From assembly GCF_030440535.1 (NCBI RefSeq), contig NZ_CP047117.1:62001-126000 (forward strand): a stretch of DNA of 64,000 nt, read 5' to 3'. A program made the position numbers and the translations under genes. Positions 43,339 through 56,680 of this stretch are shown piece by piece; position 1 is the stretch's first letter, and the number at the start of each line of letters is the position of its first letter. Under the pieces are notes generated by a model. That model was not told the origin of the DNA. It saw only the letters and a list, made by a program, of their open reading frames with translations, and did no database searches. The DNA comes from Corynebacterium capitovis DSM 44611. Its GTDB lineage: Bacteria > Actinomycetota > Actinomycetes > Mycobacteriales > Mycobacteriaceae.

Positions 43339-45297
43339 GTGGCTTTGTACAGGAAGTATCGCCCCGCGACGTTCGGTGAGGTCATCGGCCAGGATCAGGT
43401 GACCCGCCCGCTGTCGACCGCCCTGGATAACGGCCGAATCAACCATGCCTACCTCTTCTCCGGGCCGCGCGGCTGCGGCAAGACGTCCTCGGCGCGCATT
43501 CTGGCACGCTCGTTGAACTGCGTGGAGGGGCCGACGTCGACACCCTGTGGGGTGTGCGACTCCTGCGTCTCGTTGGCGCCGGGCGGGGCCGGCAACCTCG
43601 ACGTGATGGAGCTGGACGCGGCCTCCAACGGCAGCGTCGACGACATGCGTGAGTTGCGCGAGCGTGCCCTGTTCGCGCCGGCGGAGTCGCGCTACCGCGT
43701 CTTTATCATCGACGAGGCCCACATGATCTCCCGCGAGGGCAACAACGCCCTGCTCAAGATCGTGGAGGAGCCGCCGGAGCACCTCATCTTCGTTTTCGCC
43801 ACCACCGAGCCGGAGAAGATGCTGGGCACGATCCGCTCGCGCACCCACAACTACCCGTTCCGCCTGCTCACTCCGCAGGCAATGCGCCAGCTGCTGGAAA
43901 ACGTGGTGCGCGAGGAAGGTGTGGCGGTCGAGGATGCCGTGTATCCGCTGGTCATTCAGGCCGGCGGCGGTTCGCCCCGCGACACGCTCTCCATCCTGGA
44001 TCAGCTCCTCGCCGGTTCCGGCCCGGACGGGCTGACGTACGACCTGGCTATCCCGCTGCTCGGGGTGACTGAGCTTTCGCTTATCGACGCCACAGTCGAC
44101 GCCCTGGCCACCCGCGACGCAAGCGCAATGTTCGCGACAATCGACGACGTCATTGAGGCCGGCCACGAGCCGCGCCGCTTCGCTTCCGACTTGCTCGATC
44201 GCCTGCGCGACCTGATGATCATCCGCACCGTGCCCGACGCCTTTGGCCAGGGCCTAGTCAACGCGCCGACGGAGCGGGAGGCGGTGCTGCGCGGGCAGGC
44301 GGAGCGCTTCTCCGGAAACGAGCTGGCCAGCCTGGCCTCGGAGGTTAACGAGCGAATGGTGTCTCTGCGCGGCGCCACAAGCCCGCGCCTGTTGCTCGAG
44401 GTGATGATGGCGCACCTCATCACCACGCCCGAGGTATCCGCGCCCTCGCAGCTGCCGGGTCCGGACCTGCCGACCCAGCCCGCGCAGCCGGCGCCGGTGA
44501 CCAAGCAAGCTTCGGGAGCGGCCGCGGCTGCGGCAGCGGCAGCCGCCGCCGGCGCGAAGCGCGCCCCGCGCACCACGTCTACCCCGGGGCCGCAGAAGCC
44601 GCCCCCGCCGCAGAAAACGGAGAAGCCGGACAAACCCGAGCCCGCTGTTGCTGCCGTTGCTGACGAGGGCGACCTCTTTGACAAGGTCCGCGCCGATTTC
44701 ACGCGCATGCGCCAGGCCGTGGGCGCGCGCAACAAGGTCGCCGAGATCATGCTCACCGAGGCCAAACCCCTCGGCATGGAGGACGACACCCTCGTTGTCG
44801 GCCACAACACCGGCGCGCTCGCCGAGCGTATCAACGCAGAGTCCAACAACACCGACATTGCCGCTGTGTTCTCCGAGCACCTGGGCACGCCGATTAAGGT
44901 GCGCTGCGTCGTGGGCACCGACCCCAGCAAGGCGGGGTTTACACCGTCGGACGCCCCAGCCGCGCAGGTGTGGAACCCGAACGCGAAAAAGGCCCCGCGC
45001 GAGCCGGAGCCTGAGGAGCCTGCGCCGGCGGGCGTCGATAAGCAAGATTGGCGCGCCGCGGCCGAGGTAGCGATGCGGGCCCAGCGCGAGCGCTCCGAGG
45101 TTCCGCTGCCGCCGGAGCCGGACGACGAGGAACCGCCCTACGAGGAACCCGCGCCGCGGCCTGCCTACAGCCGTGAGGATGAGGAGCGCGACATGGCGGA
45201 GCAGGCGCGCAAGGAGGAGGGGACGCGGGATCGTCGCGACGCAACGGCGGTAGCGATGGATCTTCTCGCCACCGAGCTCGGAGCGCGCCCGCTGTAG
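43339..45297 (+). CDS. dnaX: DNA polymerase III subunit gamma/tau
   Basis: A 652-aa clamp-loader ATPase. Walker A GPRGCGKT (42-49), zinc module Cys61, Cys70, Cys73, Cys76, Walker B FIIDEAH and the SRTHNYPFRLL sensor region are intact. After the three clamp-loader domains (to about 370) comes an Ala/Pro-rich linker with a run of alanines and then a tau-like C-terminal region. The GTG start (43339) gives MALYRKYRP, the usual beginning. No programmed frameshift signal was noticed. Confidence 0.95.
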   Translation: MALYRKYRPATFGEVIGQDQVTRPLSTALDNGRINHAYLFSGPRGCGKTSSARILARSLNCVEGPTSTPCGVCDSCVSLAPGGAGNLDVMELDAASNGSVDDMRELRERALFAPAESRYRVFIIDEAHMISREGNNALLKIVEEPPEHLIFVFATTEPEKMLGTIRSRTHNYPFRLLTPQAMRQLLENVVREEGVAVEDAVYPLVIQAGGGSPRDTLSILDQLLAGSGPDGLTYDLAIPLLGVTELSLIDATVDALATRDASAMFATIDDVIEAGHEPRRFASDLLDRLRDLMIIRTVPDAFGQGLVNAPTEREAVLRGQAERFSGNELASLASEVNERMVSLRGATSPRLLLEVMMAHLITTPEVSAPSQLPGPDLPTQPAQPAPVTKQASGAAAAAAAAAAAGAKRAPRTTSTPGPQKPPPPQKTEKPDKPEPAVAAVADEGDLFDKVRADFTRMRQAVGARNKVAEIMLTEAKPLGMEDDTLVVGHNTGALAERINAESNNTDIAAVFSEHLGTPIKVRCVVGTDPSKAGFTPSDAPAAQVWNPNAKKAPREPEPEEPAPAGVDKQDWRAAAEVAMRAQRERSEVPLPPEPDDEEPPYEEPAPRPAYSREDEERDMAEQARKEEGTRDRRDATAVAMDLLATELGARPL

Positions 45298-45328
45298 GGC
45301 GGGTAGATCTGCCGCCCGGACAGTTTTT
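45297..45328 (+). terminator. Rho-independent terminator after dnaX
   Basis: GGGCGG (45297-45302) pairs with CCGCCC (45312-45317), followed shortly by CAGTTTTTC. It begins within the stop codon of dnaX. Confidence 0.55.
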
Positions 45329-45469
45329 CTGAGCTTGAAGGCCGCTTATGCCCGAGTTAAGCGTCGGACAGTGGCTTATGACGGCGCCCGTGGGCACCTT
45401 GAGACCGCGGGTCACGGTCGGTAGTCATGCGACTTACTGGAAGTTAACTAGCGGTAAAATATTCCTAAA

Positions 45470-45494
45470 CAGTAAATTGAGTATCAGTTTACTG
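45470..45494. promoter_or_regulatory. inverted repeat CAGTAAA-n11-TTTACTG
   Basis: Perfect 7-bp arms in an AT-rich stretch, 28 bases upstream of the -35 element of the fasciclin gene; it could be an operator. The surrounding region (45329-45522) holds no gene. Confidence 0.4.
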
Positions 45495-45522
45495 GCAGTT
45501 TGATATAACGCCGATCTTTTTG

Positions 45523-45550
45523 TTGACAAGGCCATAAGCGCCATTAAGAT
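45523..45550 (+). promoter_or_regulatory. sigma-70-type promoter of the fasciclin lipoprotein gene
   Basis: TTGACA (45523-45528), 16-base spacer, TAAGAT (45545-45550). A 41-base leader with AGGAAAAGG precedes the ATG at 45592. Confidence 0.7.
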
Positions 45551-45591
45551 TACTAGTGAACATTGACCTCCTAATAGGAAAAGGCTTAAAA

Positions 45592-46206
45592 ATGAAGCGC
45601 ATTCTCGCAGTATCCGGGGTTATCAGCCTCGCCCTCCTCACCGCGGCGTGTGCCGAGGGTGACACCACTACCGAGGCAACCTCGTCGTCCATGGCATCGT
45701 CTGAAGCCAACACCTCAATGGCCAACACGTCAATGGAAGAGACGACCGCGGAGGCCACGTCCGCTGAGGCCGCTGCAAACGGCGACATCGTTGACACCGC
45801 AGTAGGTGCAGGATCGTTCAACACCTTAGTGTCCGCCGTCCAAGCGGCGGGCCTGGAAGATACCTTGAGGGGCGAGGGTCCGTTCACGGTTTTCGCGCCG
45901 ACCGATGAAGCGTTCGACGCATTGCCGGAGGGCACCCTCGATGAGCTTCTTGCCGATCCGGAGGGTGACCTCGCGGTAATCTTGAAGTACCACGTCGTCT
46001 CCGGCGAGGTTCCCGCAGCCGACATTGCGAAGATGGACGGACAGACCATCGAAACAGTTCAGGGTGGCACTCTCACCGTGGAAGTTGACGGTGACAAGGT
46101 TGCACTGGTCGACGCCGCTGGAAACCGCGTCAACGTCGTCACCACGGACGTCGAGGCGGATAACGGTGTCATCCACGTCATCGACGGTGTCCTAAGCCCG
46201 ATGTAG
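45592..46206 (+). CDS. secreted lipoprotein with fasciclin (FAS1) domain
   Basis: A 204-aa protein. The N-terminal signal ends in a lipobox (LLTAAC, Cys21), followed by a Thr/Ser/Ala/Glu-rich linker (about 22-62) and one FAS1 domain: [47 protein letters not shown] and [13 protein letters not shown]. It resembles mycobacterial MPT70/MPT83-type surface proteins. It has its own promoter and terminator, so it is monocistronic. Confidence 0.92.
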   Translation: MKRILAVSGVISLALLTAACAEGDTTTEATSSSMASSEANTSMANTSMEETTAEATSAEAAANGDIVDTAVGAGSFNTLVSAVQAAGLEDTLRGEGPFTVFAPTDEAFDALPEGTLDELLADPEGDLAVILKYHVVSGEVPAADIAKMDGQTIETVQGGTLTVEVDGDKVALVDAAGNRVNVVTTDVEADNGVIHVIDGVLSPM

Positions 46207-46247
46207 AAGCCAAACGGGTGGGAAAGTAGATCCGCCTGGTTAGGCAA

Positions 46248-46286
46248 AAAGGGGGCTCTCGCATGTTTGGCGACAGCCCCCTTTCT
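46248..46286 (+). terminator. Rho-independent terminator after the fasciclin gene
   Basis: AAAGGGGGCT (46248-46257) pairs exactly with AGCCCCCTTT (46275-46284), loop of 17 bases. Confidence 0.75.
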
Positions 46287-46361
46287 CAAGCTCGGCCATA
46301 CCGCGGCCCGACGGTGTTACAAACCCCGAGCGCCTGCGGGGCAAAAGAATGGAACGTGAAC

Positions 46362-46925
46362 ATGGTTAACGACGTTGAGATGGTAGTTCTAGCAGACAGA
46401 AATGGAAGACCTGCTGGCTCAGCGCCGAAAGCGTCGATTCACACGTCCAACACGCCGCTTCATTTCGCTTTCTCCTGTTTTCTTCTCGACGAGCGCGGGA
46501 AACTGCTCGTGACTCGCCGCGCCCTGAGCAAGAAGACGTGGCCGGGCGTGTGGACCAACAGCTTTTGTGGCCATCCTGCGCCGGGAGAAACCACTTTTGA
46601 GGCGGTCGAACGCCGAAACTGCCAAGAGCTGGGATGCGAGCCAGGGTCACTTCACGGGATATCGGCCATCCTCCCGGATTTTAGCTACCGGGCCGTTGAT
46701 TCAAGCGGAATCGTTGAGAATGAAATCTGCCCCGTCTTCGTGGCCCACTTGAAATTAGGCGCGGTGCTGGACCCTCACCCACACGAAGTTGTCTCTCATG
46801 TGTGGATTGATCCGGAAGCCCTGATCGCGGCGGTGAACGCCACGCCGTTCGCGTTCAGCCCCTGGCTCGTGGAAGAACTTGCGGATACACGTCTGCAGGA
46901 AGCTATCCTCCAGAAACGCGCGTGA
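46362..46925 (+). CDS. idi: isopentenyl-diphosphate delta-isomerase, type 1
   Basis: A 187-aa Nudix-fold isomerase that interconverts IPP and DMAPP, the precursors of decaprenyl phosphate used in the cell-wall pathway above. Active-site Cys69 (TNSFCGHP) and Glu119/Glu121 (ENEICPV) are present, and HFAFSCFLLDERGKLLVTRR is typical. The ATG at 46362 is preferred; a GTG two codons earlier is possible. Confidence 0.93.
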   Translation: MVNDVEMVVLADRNGRPAGSAPKASIHTSNTPLHFAFSCFLLDERGKLLVTRRALSKKTWPGVWTNSFCGHPAPGETTFEAVERRNCQELGCEPGSLHGISAILPDFSYRAVDSSGIVENEICPVFVAHLKLGAVLDPHPHEVVSHVWIDPEALIAAVNATPFAFSPWLVEELADTRLQEAILQKRA

Positions 46926-47156
46926 CGCTCCCCATTCTTACCGGCTCACGCGGCAAAAGGCGTTGAGCGGGCGTCGCTCACCACGGCGCTCTCAAAATCC
47001 GCATAAGACTAGCGAGACAACGGACCGGGTTAGTCACGGCCCATTGTCGTTGCGGTTTCCCAGTGGTTTCACGATGGCGCCATAGGTGGGCGAGAAGTAG
47101 ACTTACTGACATACCAATTAACTGTGACCCGACTTCGTAAGAAGGTGCATCCTGCC
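46926..47156. other. intergenic region upstream of ybaB
   Basis: I see no gene. A TAGACT element at 47097-47102 may be the -10 of the ybaB-recR transcript. Confidence 0.5.
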
Positions 47157-47522
47157 GTGACCCAACCAAACCAGCCGAGCATGCCGAACGACATGCAGGA
47201 ACTCATCCGCCAGGCCGCCGAAGTCCAGGCGCAGCTGCAGAAGGCTCAGGAAGAGCTGCTCAACACCACCGTGGAGGGAACCTCCGGCGGCGGTCTCGTC
47301 TCCGTCACCATGACCGGTGGTGCTGAGATCCGCGACCTGATCATCAAGCCGGAGGCCGTGGACCCGGAGGACGTCGAAACGCTGCAGGACCTCATCCTCG
47401 CCGCCTACCGCGACGCCCACGACAAGGCGGGCCAGCTCGCGCAGGAGAAGATCGGGCCCCTGGCCAACCCGGGTGCGCAGCAGCCGGCCCCCGGCGAGAT
47501 CCCCTTCGGCGGCGTCATCTAA
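47157..47522 (+). CDS. YbaB/EbfC family nucleoid-associated protein
   Basis: A 121-aa protein. The helical N-terminal region ([22 protein letters not shown]) precedes the YbaB strands [29 protein letters not shown], and the C-terminal tail is Pro/Gly-rich. It binds DNA as a dimer and is typically linked to recR and dnaX, as here. GTG 47157 is the likely start after AAGGTG. Confidence 0.92.
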   Translation: MTQPNQPSMPNDMQELIRQAAEVQAQLQKAQEELLNTTVEGTSGGGLVSVTMTGGAEIRDLIIKPEAVDPEDVETLQDLILAAYRDAHDKAGQLAQEKIGPLANPGAQQPAPGEIPFGGVI

Positions 47523-47533
47523 GATTCGCCTCC

Positions 47534-48160
47534 GTGTTTGAAGGACCGCTGCAAGATCTTATCGACGAGCTCTCGCGCCTGCCCGGTGTAGGCCCGAAGA
47601 GTGCGCAGCGCATCGCGTTTTATGTGATGAGGGCGGATCCGGATGACGTCGAGAGGCTAAGTGCGGCCCTCCTCGCGGTGCGGGACGGGGTGCAGTTCTG
47701 CCGGATTTGCAACAACGTCTCGCGCGACGCGGTGTGCCGCATCTGTGGGGACTCGGGACGCGACGCCTCGCTCGTGTGCGTCGTGGAGGACGCCAAGGAC
47801 ATTCAGGTCATCGAGCGCACGGGGGAGTACCGGGGGCGCTACCACGTGCTCGGCGGCGCGCTCGATCCGCTCGCCAACGTGGGCCCGAAGAATTTGGCCA
47901 TTTCCTCACTGCTGCAGCGCATTGGCGGGGTGCTTGACGACGCCGACGGTCGGGACGCCCCCCGCATCACCGAGGTCATCCTCGCCACGGACCCGAACAC
48001 CGAGGGGGAGGCGACGGCGTCCTATCTGGCTCGGCTGTTGAAGGACTTCCCGGACCTGACGGTATCAAGGTTGGCATCGGGGATGCCGCTTGGCGGGGAC
48101 CTCGAGTTCGTGGATGAACTGACGTTGTCCCGCGCGCTGAGCGGGCGGCTGACGCTCTAG
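47534..48160 (+). CDS. recR: recombination mediator protein RecR
   Basis: A 208-aa recombinational repair protein. HhH region [15 protein letters not shown], four-cysteine zinc module (Cys56, 59, 68, 71), Toprim [26 protein letters not shown] and the Walker-like C-terminal ending are all intact. It starts with GTG 11 bases after ybaB and overlaps the convergent gatD by four bases. Confidence 0.95.
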   Translation: MFEGPLQDLIDELSRLPGVGPKSAQRIAFYVMRADPDDVERLSAALLAVRDGVQFCRICNNVSRDAVCRICGDSGRDASLVCVVEDAKDIQVIERTGEYRGRYHVLGGALDPLANVGPKNLAISSLLQRIGGVLDDADGRDAPRITEVILATDPNTEGEATASYLARLLKDFPDLTVSRLASGMPLGGDLEFVDELTLSRALSGRLTL

Positions 48161-48879
48161 CCGGCGAGCCGCTCCATCCGCAGCCTGTCGATGACCGGCA
48201 GTTCCAGCGGCTCCAGCTCGCTGAGCCTCATGCCCAGGGCCCGCGCGAGGAGAAGGTCCGCGAGCTGGGGGTTGCGGGCCAGCGCGGGGCCGTGCATGTA
48301 CGTCGCCACGACGCTGCCCTGCACAACTCCTTCGACAGCGCTACCAGCGACGTTACCCACGCCGCGGGTGATCTTGGCCAGCGGGGAGGCGTCTGGGCCG
48401 AGCAGAGTTCCGCCCATGTGGTTTTCAAACCCGGTCAAGGGTTCGGTCAGCTCCGCGGTCACTCCCGCATGGGAAGGCGTGGAGGCCACTTCGCCGATGG
48501 CGCGGGCGGACATGGGGGTGGTGGTGGCGTCGATAAGCCCGATGCCCTCGACGGTCTCACCGTGGGCGGTGAAGGTGTGGCCGAGTACCTGCATGCCGGC
48601 GCACACGGCGAAGACGGGTCGGCCATCGGCGACGGCGGCCTGGAGGCCAGGGGAAGCGGCGAGACGGGCTGCGGCGATGACCTGAGCGGAATCCTCCCCG
48701 CCACCGAGGGTGTAGACGTCGCAGTCGGCGGGGACGTCGTCGTTGAGGGTGATCCGCTCGATCTCCGCAGCGACACCGCGCATCCGGGCGCGCTGGCGCA
48801 GGACGAGCGCGTTGCCGTCGTCGCCGTAGGTGCCCAGCACGTCGGGCAGGATCAGGCCAATGCGGATGCCCTTAGGCAC
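48157..48879 (-). CDS. gatD: lipid II isoglutaminyl synthase, glutaminase subunit
   Basis: A 240-aa class I glutamine amidotransferase of the CobB/CobQ type. Nucleophile Cys93 ([11 protein letters not shown]) and His196 ([12 protein letters not shown]) are present. With MurT it amidates the D-Glu of lipid II peptide. The ATG overlaps the murT stop by 8 bases; the two are one operon. Confidence 0.93.
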   Translation of the reverse strand: MPKGIRIGLILPDVLGTYGDDGNALVLRQRARMRGVAAEIERITLNDDVPADCDVYTLGGGEDSAQVIAAARLAASPGLQAAVADGRPVFAVCAGMQVLGHTFTAHGETVEGIGLIDATTTPMSARAIGEVASTPSHAGVTAELTEPLTGFENHMGGTLLGPDASPLAKITRGVGNVAGSAVEGVVQGSVVATYMHGPALARNPQLADLLLARALGMRLSELEPLELPVIDRLRMERLAG

Positions 48880-50143
48880 GGTAGTCAGCCTCCTTGGTCA
48901 GGGCCTTCTTGAGGTCTCGGAAAGCGGTGTAGTTGGCCAGGACCTCGATGCGCCCGGGGGGACAGCCGCGGATCGCGGCCACGGGATCGTGGACAAGGTC
49001 ATGTTCGATCGAGGCGTACAACAGGCGCACCGCGAGGTCGGTGCCCCGCTCGCCGGACGCCTTCACGGCCAGGCCCTCAAAATCCTCGAAGGTGACGTCC
49101 CATAGCCAGGAGAGGTCCTCGCCGTCGGCAACCTGGCCGTTGACGGCGATGACGAGGCCGTCCGCCTCGCGGTCGACCATGGACAGCGCCTCCTGCCAGC
49201 CCGCCGGGTTCTTAGCCAGCAGCAGGTGCACCTCGCGCTCGCCGAGGTGGACGGTGGAGTAGCGGCCGGCGACGTTGTCCACGTCCTCCGCAGCCCGCAC
49301 CGCGTCCGCGAGCGGAATGCCAAAGGCCTCGACGGCCGCAGCGATCGCCTGGGCGGCGTTGCCCCGGTTCGCGCGACCCGGCAGTTTCAGCGTGAGCGGG
49401 ACGTCGCCCGTGGGCGTGCGCAGGGTGTCACCGTCCACGGAGTAAGAGGGTGTGGGGCGGCGGAATTCTCGGCCGTCGTCAAGTGGCTGCGTGCCGTACC
49501 AATCCTCCCCGTCGCGCACGACGTGGCCTCCGGAGCGCGGGTTGGTCACCGAGTCTCCCACCCAGCCGGCGCCGGCGGAGACCCACACGACGTTCGGGTG
49601 GTCGAAGGCGACCGAGGTGACTAGCACGTCGTCGCAGTTAGCCACGACCACCATGTCCGGGTGCGCCGTCACCGCGGCGCGCAGGGCGCGTTCAATCTTG
49701 TTGATTTCCCCCACGCGGTCCAGCTGGTCTCGCGACAGGTTGAGCAGGACCAGCGCCTTCGGATCGAGGCGCTCGGCCACCTTCGGCACATGCAGCTCAT
49801 CGGTCTCCAGCACGATGTGGGAGGCGTCTTTGCCCTCCATGAGCGCGGAAATGATCCCCGCGTCCATGTTGTCACCGCCGCTATTCGTCGCCACGCTTGT
49901 CGACGTCCGCAGCGCCCCCGCCAGCATCCGCGTCGTCGTCGACTTCCCGTTCGTGCCCGTCACCAGCACCGCAGGCCGGCCGTTGGCCAGCGAGGCCATG
50001 ATGCCCGGGTCGATAGCACCCGCCACGAGCCCGCCAATCATCCCGCCCGCGCCGCGCCCGGTGGCCCTTGAGGTGGTCGTGGCGAGCCGCGCCGCCGCTA
50101 CCGCAGCGCGCGAACGCAACCGGGAAAGTGGACCTCTTGTCAT
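48872..50143 (-). CDS. murT: lipid II isoglutaminyl synthase, Mur-ligase subunit (zinc ribbon degenerate)
   Basis: A 423-aa Mur-ligase-like subunit. ATP site TGTNGKSTTTRM (62-73), central Mur-ligase features and the DUF1727 C-terminal domain with KNPAGWQEAL. In characterised MurT proteins a Cys4 zinc ribbon is inserted in the middle domain; here the first pair reads NPRSG (201-205) where CPxCG is expected and the second pair is absent near residues 216-225. Upstream gene is the DnaQ-like protein, on the same strand. Confidence 0.92.
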   Translation of the reverse strand: MTRGPLSRLRSRAAVAAARLATTTSRATGRGAGGMIGGLVAGAIDPGIMASLANGRPAVLVTGTNGKSTTTRMLAGALRTSTSVATNSGGDNMDAGIISALMEGKDASHIVLETDELHVPKVAERLDPKALVLLNLSRDQLDRVGEINKIERALRAAVTAHPDMVVVANCDDVLVTSVAFDHPNVVWVSAGAGWVGDSVTNPRSGGHVVRDGEDWYGTQPLDDGREFRRPTPSYSVDGDTLRTPTGDVPLTLKLPGRANRGNAAQAIAAAVEAFGIPLADAVRAAEDVDNVAGRYSTVHLGEREVHLLLAKNPAGWQEALSMVDREADGLVIAVNGQVADGEDLSWLWDVTFEDFEGLAVKASGERGTDLAVRLLYASIEHDLVHDPVAAIRGCPPGRIEVLANYTAFRDLKKALTKEADYRA

Positions 50144-50194
50144 GCGCTCTACCCTACGCGGAGAAGGCGGCAGACTATTCGTGGGCTCGGCTCC

Positions 50195-51205
50195 TTAACT
50201 ATCAGCCACATCCAGCCGAGCCACGGCGCGCTCAAACTCCGCGACGGAAAGCACGGGGATCCGCTTGCGGTCCGCGTGCATGGCTTTGCCGAGCAGCTCA
50301 ACGCCCACGGCCTTGGCGTCCGAGACCACCAGGGAGGTCTGGCGCGAGAGTTTTTCGACATAACTCAGCCCGTGGTCAAGGGCCGCGGAGATGATGTCGT
50401 CCGGGTCTGTTGCCACATCGTCCGCGACGGCGATCTCCATACCCTTCTTCAGACCGCCAGAGGCGGTGTACGGGCCGGGGTTGTCCGCGGCCGGGGCGTC
50501 GTTTTCGGCGTCGACGCGCACTACCGAGCGCTGCAGGCCAAAGCGATCAGCGGCGAGGTTTTCCGGCTGCACCTGCGCCAGCGCCCCGCGCTCCCGCAGC
50601 GCGAAGAAGAGCTCCTTGATCAGCTGCGTCTGCTCGCGCGAGGTGTCTTCCTCAGGCAGCCGCGCGCGCTCGACCGAGGCGGTCGGGTCCTCGGCGTCGA
50701 CTCCGATGAGGCGGGCCACTGCGGCCGGGCGAGTGTCGAGCGGGATGTCGCCTTGACGACGCGCACTCGCGAGCGTGTCCACGATCGCCTCTGGGCGGGG
50801 CACGTGACCCACGCGCTGGCGGCGCCTCCGATTGCGGTTGCGGTTTGCGCGCGCCGCCGCGGTCATCGCGCGACGCGCCTCCGCGACGATGAAACCCCAG
50901 GCAGTGGGGGCGTCGTGGAGCACGAGGACGCGGCCGTCGAGAAGCTTGTCCAGCGCTCGCAGATGGCGCGCGAACCGCGGGGCCTGCGAGAACTCGCCCT
51001 GTTCGTGCCCGTGCATGTGGCGTGGGCCCGGGTCACGGCCGGGGTTGAAGACAAGATGGGTGTCGTCCCCGACCCGGCCCTCCTCGTCGAACGCCACGGC
51101 GTCGAGGGTGAGCAGTCGGTCCGATGCCGGGTGAATTCCCGTTGCCTGCACGGTCACCGCCACGAAGGGGAATGTGGCGGCCTCGGCGGCGGTCGGATCA
51201 CTCAT
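50195..51205 (-). CDS. DnaQ-like protein with degenerate exonuclease domain plus BRCT-like end
   Basis: A 336-aa protein. The N-terminal half follows the DnaQ/epsilon fold, but the D-x-E motif is T18-V-Q20 (FVAVTVQATG) and the second motif HNAPFD is HDAPTAWG (from His97), so metal ligands are lost. The C-terminal LVVSDAKAVGVELLGKAMHADRKRIPVLSVAEF resembles a BRCT segment. The ATG at 51205 lies 7 bases after TACACT and looks leaderless. It is probably structural or regulatory, not a nuclease. Confidence 0.8.
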   Translation of the reverse strand: MSDPTAAEAATFPFVAVTVQATGIHPASDRLLTLDAVAFDEEGRVGDDTHLVFNPGRDPGPRHMHGHEQGEFSQAPRFARHLRALDKLLDGRVLVLHDAPTAWGFIVAEARRAMTAAARANRNRNRRRRQRVGHVPRPEAIVDTLASARRQGDIPLDTRPAAVARLIGVDAEDPTASVERARLPEEDTSREQTQLIKELFFALRERGALAQVQPENLAADRFGLQRSVVRVDAENDAPAADNPGPYTASGGLKKGMEIAVADDVATDPDDIISAALDHGLSYVEKLSRQTSLVVSDAKAVGVELLGKAMHADRKRIPVLSVAEFERAVARLDVADS

Positions 51206-51240
51206 GTCGCACAGTGTAGTGGCGTGGCAACGGCGCGCGC

Positions 51241-53175
<1,935 letters not shown>

Positions 53176-53259
53176 CTAGTGGTTGGCCTGATTCCCGCCG
53201 CGGCGTAGAAGGAGTAGCTGACCCGGCAGAACCCGGGCAGCTGGTGCTGCCGATGACAT
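53176..53259 (-). CDS. leuL: leucine leader peptide
   Basis: A 27-aa peptide, beginning MSSAAPAARVLPG, with four successive leucine codons CTA CTC CTT CTA (residues 15-18), then RRGGNQANH. The ATG lies 7 bases after TACACT (53267-53272), so the transcript is probably leaderless. The stop abuts the hairpin upstream of leuA. This fits leucine-responsive attenuation, where stalling at Leu codons changes downstream folding. Confidence 0.8.
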   Translation of the reverse strand: MSSAAPAARVLPGQLLLLRRGGNQANH

Positions 53260-53266
53260 GGGACAC

Positions 53267-53293
53267 AGTGTAGCGGTGCCCTTGTCCTGCGCA
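53267..53293 (-). promoter_or_regulatory. leuL-leuA promoter
   Basis: TACACT at 53267-53272 (minus strand) is the -10; a TTGCGC about 16 bases upstream is a plausible -35. Transcription should start at the leuL ATG. Confidence 0.6.
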
Positions 53294-53307
53294 ACACTTC
53301 CCCCCAT

Positions 53308-54159
53308 TCAGGCCGATGGACGGCGCGACAGCATGCCCGTCGCACCCACCATGCCGATAATCGCCGCGCCGATGACCAGCCAGCCCAGCGCGCTGGAGAC
53401 GGCCAGGCGCTCACCCAAGACGGTGAAGCCGAGGAGCAGGGCGACGAGGGGTTCGACGATCTTCATCGCGGGCAACGAGCGGGAGAGCATGCCCGCGCCG
53501 AAAGCGAACTGCTGCACCAGTGTGCCCAGTGCGGAGGAGGCGAGCAGCGCCCAAAATTGCCAGGTGTGCAGCACTTGGTGCACCCCGCCGCTAGCGAAGG
53601 CATCCACCGTGACCTTAGAGAAGACGGCGAGGTAACCGAAGATCCCGCCGCAGACGATGCCGTAGAGGAGGGCTTGGGCGGCCGGGGGGCGTCGAGAAGC
53701 GAATGCGAAAACGAGGGCGCCGACGAGGATGCCACCCCCGACGAGGGAGACCCACTCCCAGCTGGACGCGGACCGCTCGCCAGGAATCGGGCGGCCCAAC
53801 ACGACAAGGATGCCGACGCACGCGGTGAGAAGAAGCGCCCAGAACGTCTCGTCGGCCTCCATTCTCCGGCGCTCCACGCGCGCGGAGAGGACGAGCGTGA
53901 GCATCAGCGAGAGCACGAGAACCGGTTGGACAACTAGAAGCGACCCGAATGCGAGGGCGACTGCCTGCATGCCGTAGGCGGCAAAGGCGAGCGCCAGCGA
54001 CATCCACCAGGAGGGCCGGCCCAGCGACTCGAGGGGGGAGGGGTTTGCTTCCGTCTGCGCCAGCCCCGTCCGCAGGATGCGGTGGCGCCACACTGTGCCC
54101 ACCGCGATCAGCAGCGCCGACGTCAGCGCGAAGGTGACTGCCAGGAAGTTGTTGTGCAC
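53308..54159 (-). CDS. DMT/EamA-like membrane transporter
   Basis: A 283-aa protein with about ten hydrophobic helices, N-terminal FLAVTFALTSALLIAVGTVWRH and repeated EamA-like segments, SLMLTLVLSARVERR and LLLGFTVLGERL. I prefer GTG 54159, 8 bases after TATGGT; TTG 54168 is an alternative. The substrate is unknown. It is divergent from lysC. Confidence 0.82.
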   Translation of the reverse strand: MHNNFLAVTFALTSALLIAVGTVWRHRILRTGLAQTEANPSPLESLGRPSWWMSLALAFAAYGMQAVALAFGSLLVVQPVLVLSLMLTLVLSARVERRRMEADETFWALLLTACVGILVVLGRPIPGERSASSWEWVSLVGGGILVGALVFAFASRRPPAAQALLYGIVCGGIFGYLAVFSKVTVDAFASGGVHQVLHTWQFWALLASSALGTLVQQFAFGAGMLSRSLPAMKIVEPLVALLLGFTVLGERLAVSSALGWLVIGAAIIGMVGATGMLSRRPSA

Positions 54160-54256
54160 GACAGACAACCATAAGGCAGGACGCGCCTTGTAGTATCAGG
54201 GCGGTAACGGTAGTGGACTAGCGCAGCGACGACGACTCGGAAGGTGGCGTGGCAGG

Positions 54257-56594
<2,338 letters not shown>

Positions 56595-56616
56595 CGTGGC
56601 CGCGCCGTGGGCCACG
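56595..56616 (+). terminator. hairpin after asd
   Basis: CGTGGCC / GGCCACG with an 8-base loop directly after the asd stop. There is no immediate T tract, so it is a weak terminator candidate. Confidence 0.4.
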
Positions 56617-56680
56617 GATTGCCTCACATTTTGGTCTCAGTCCGATAAACCTGCTTGCGCAGGCTGAGGCGGAGATGACA

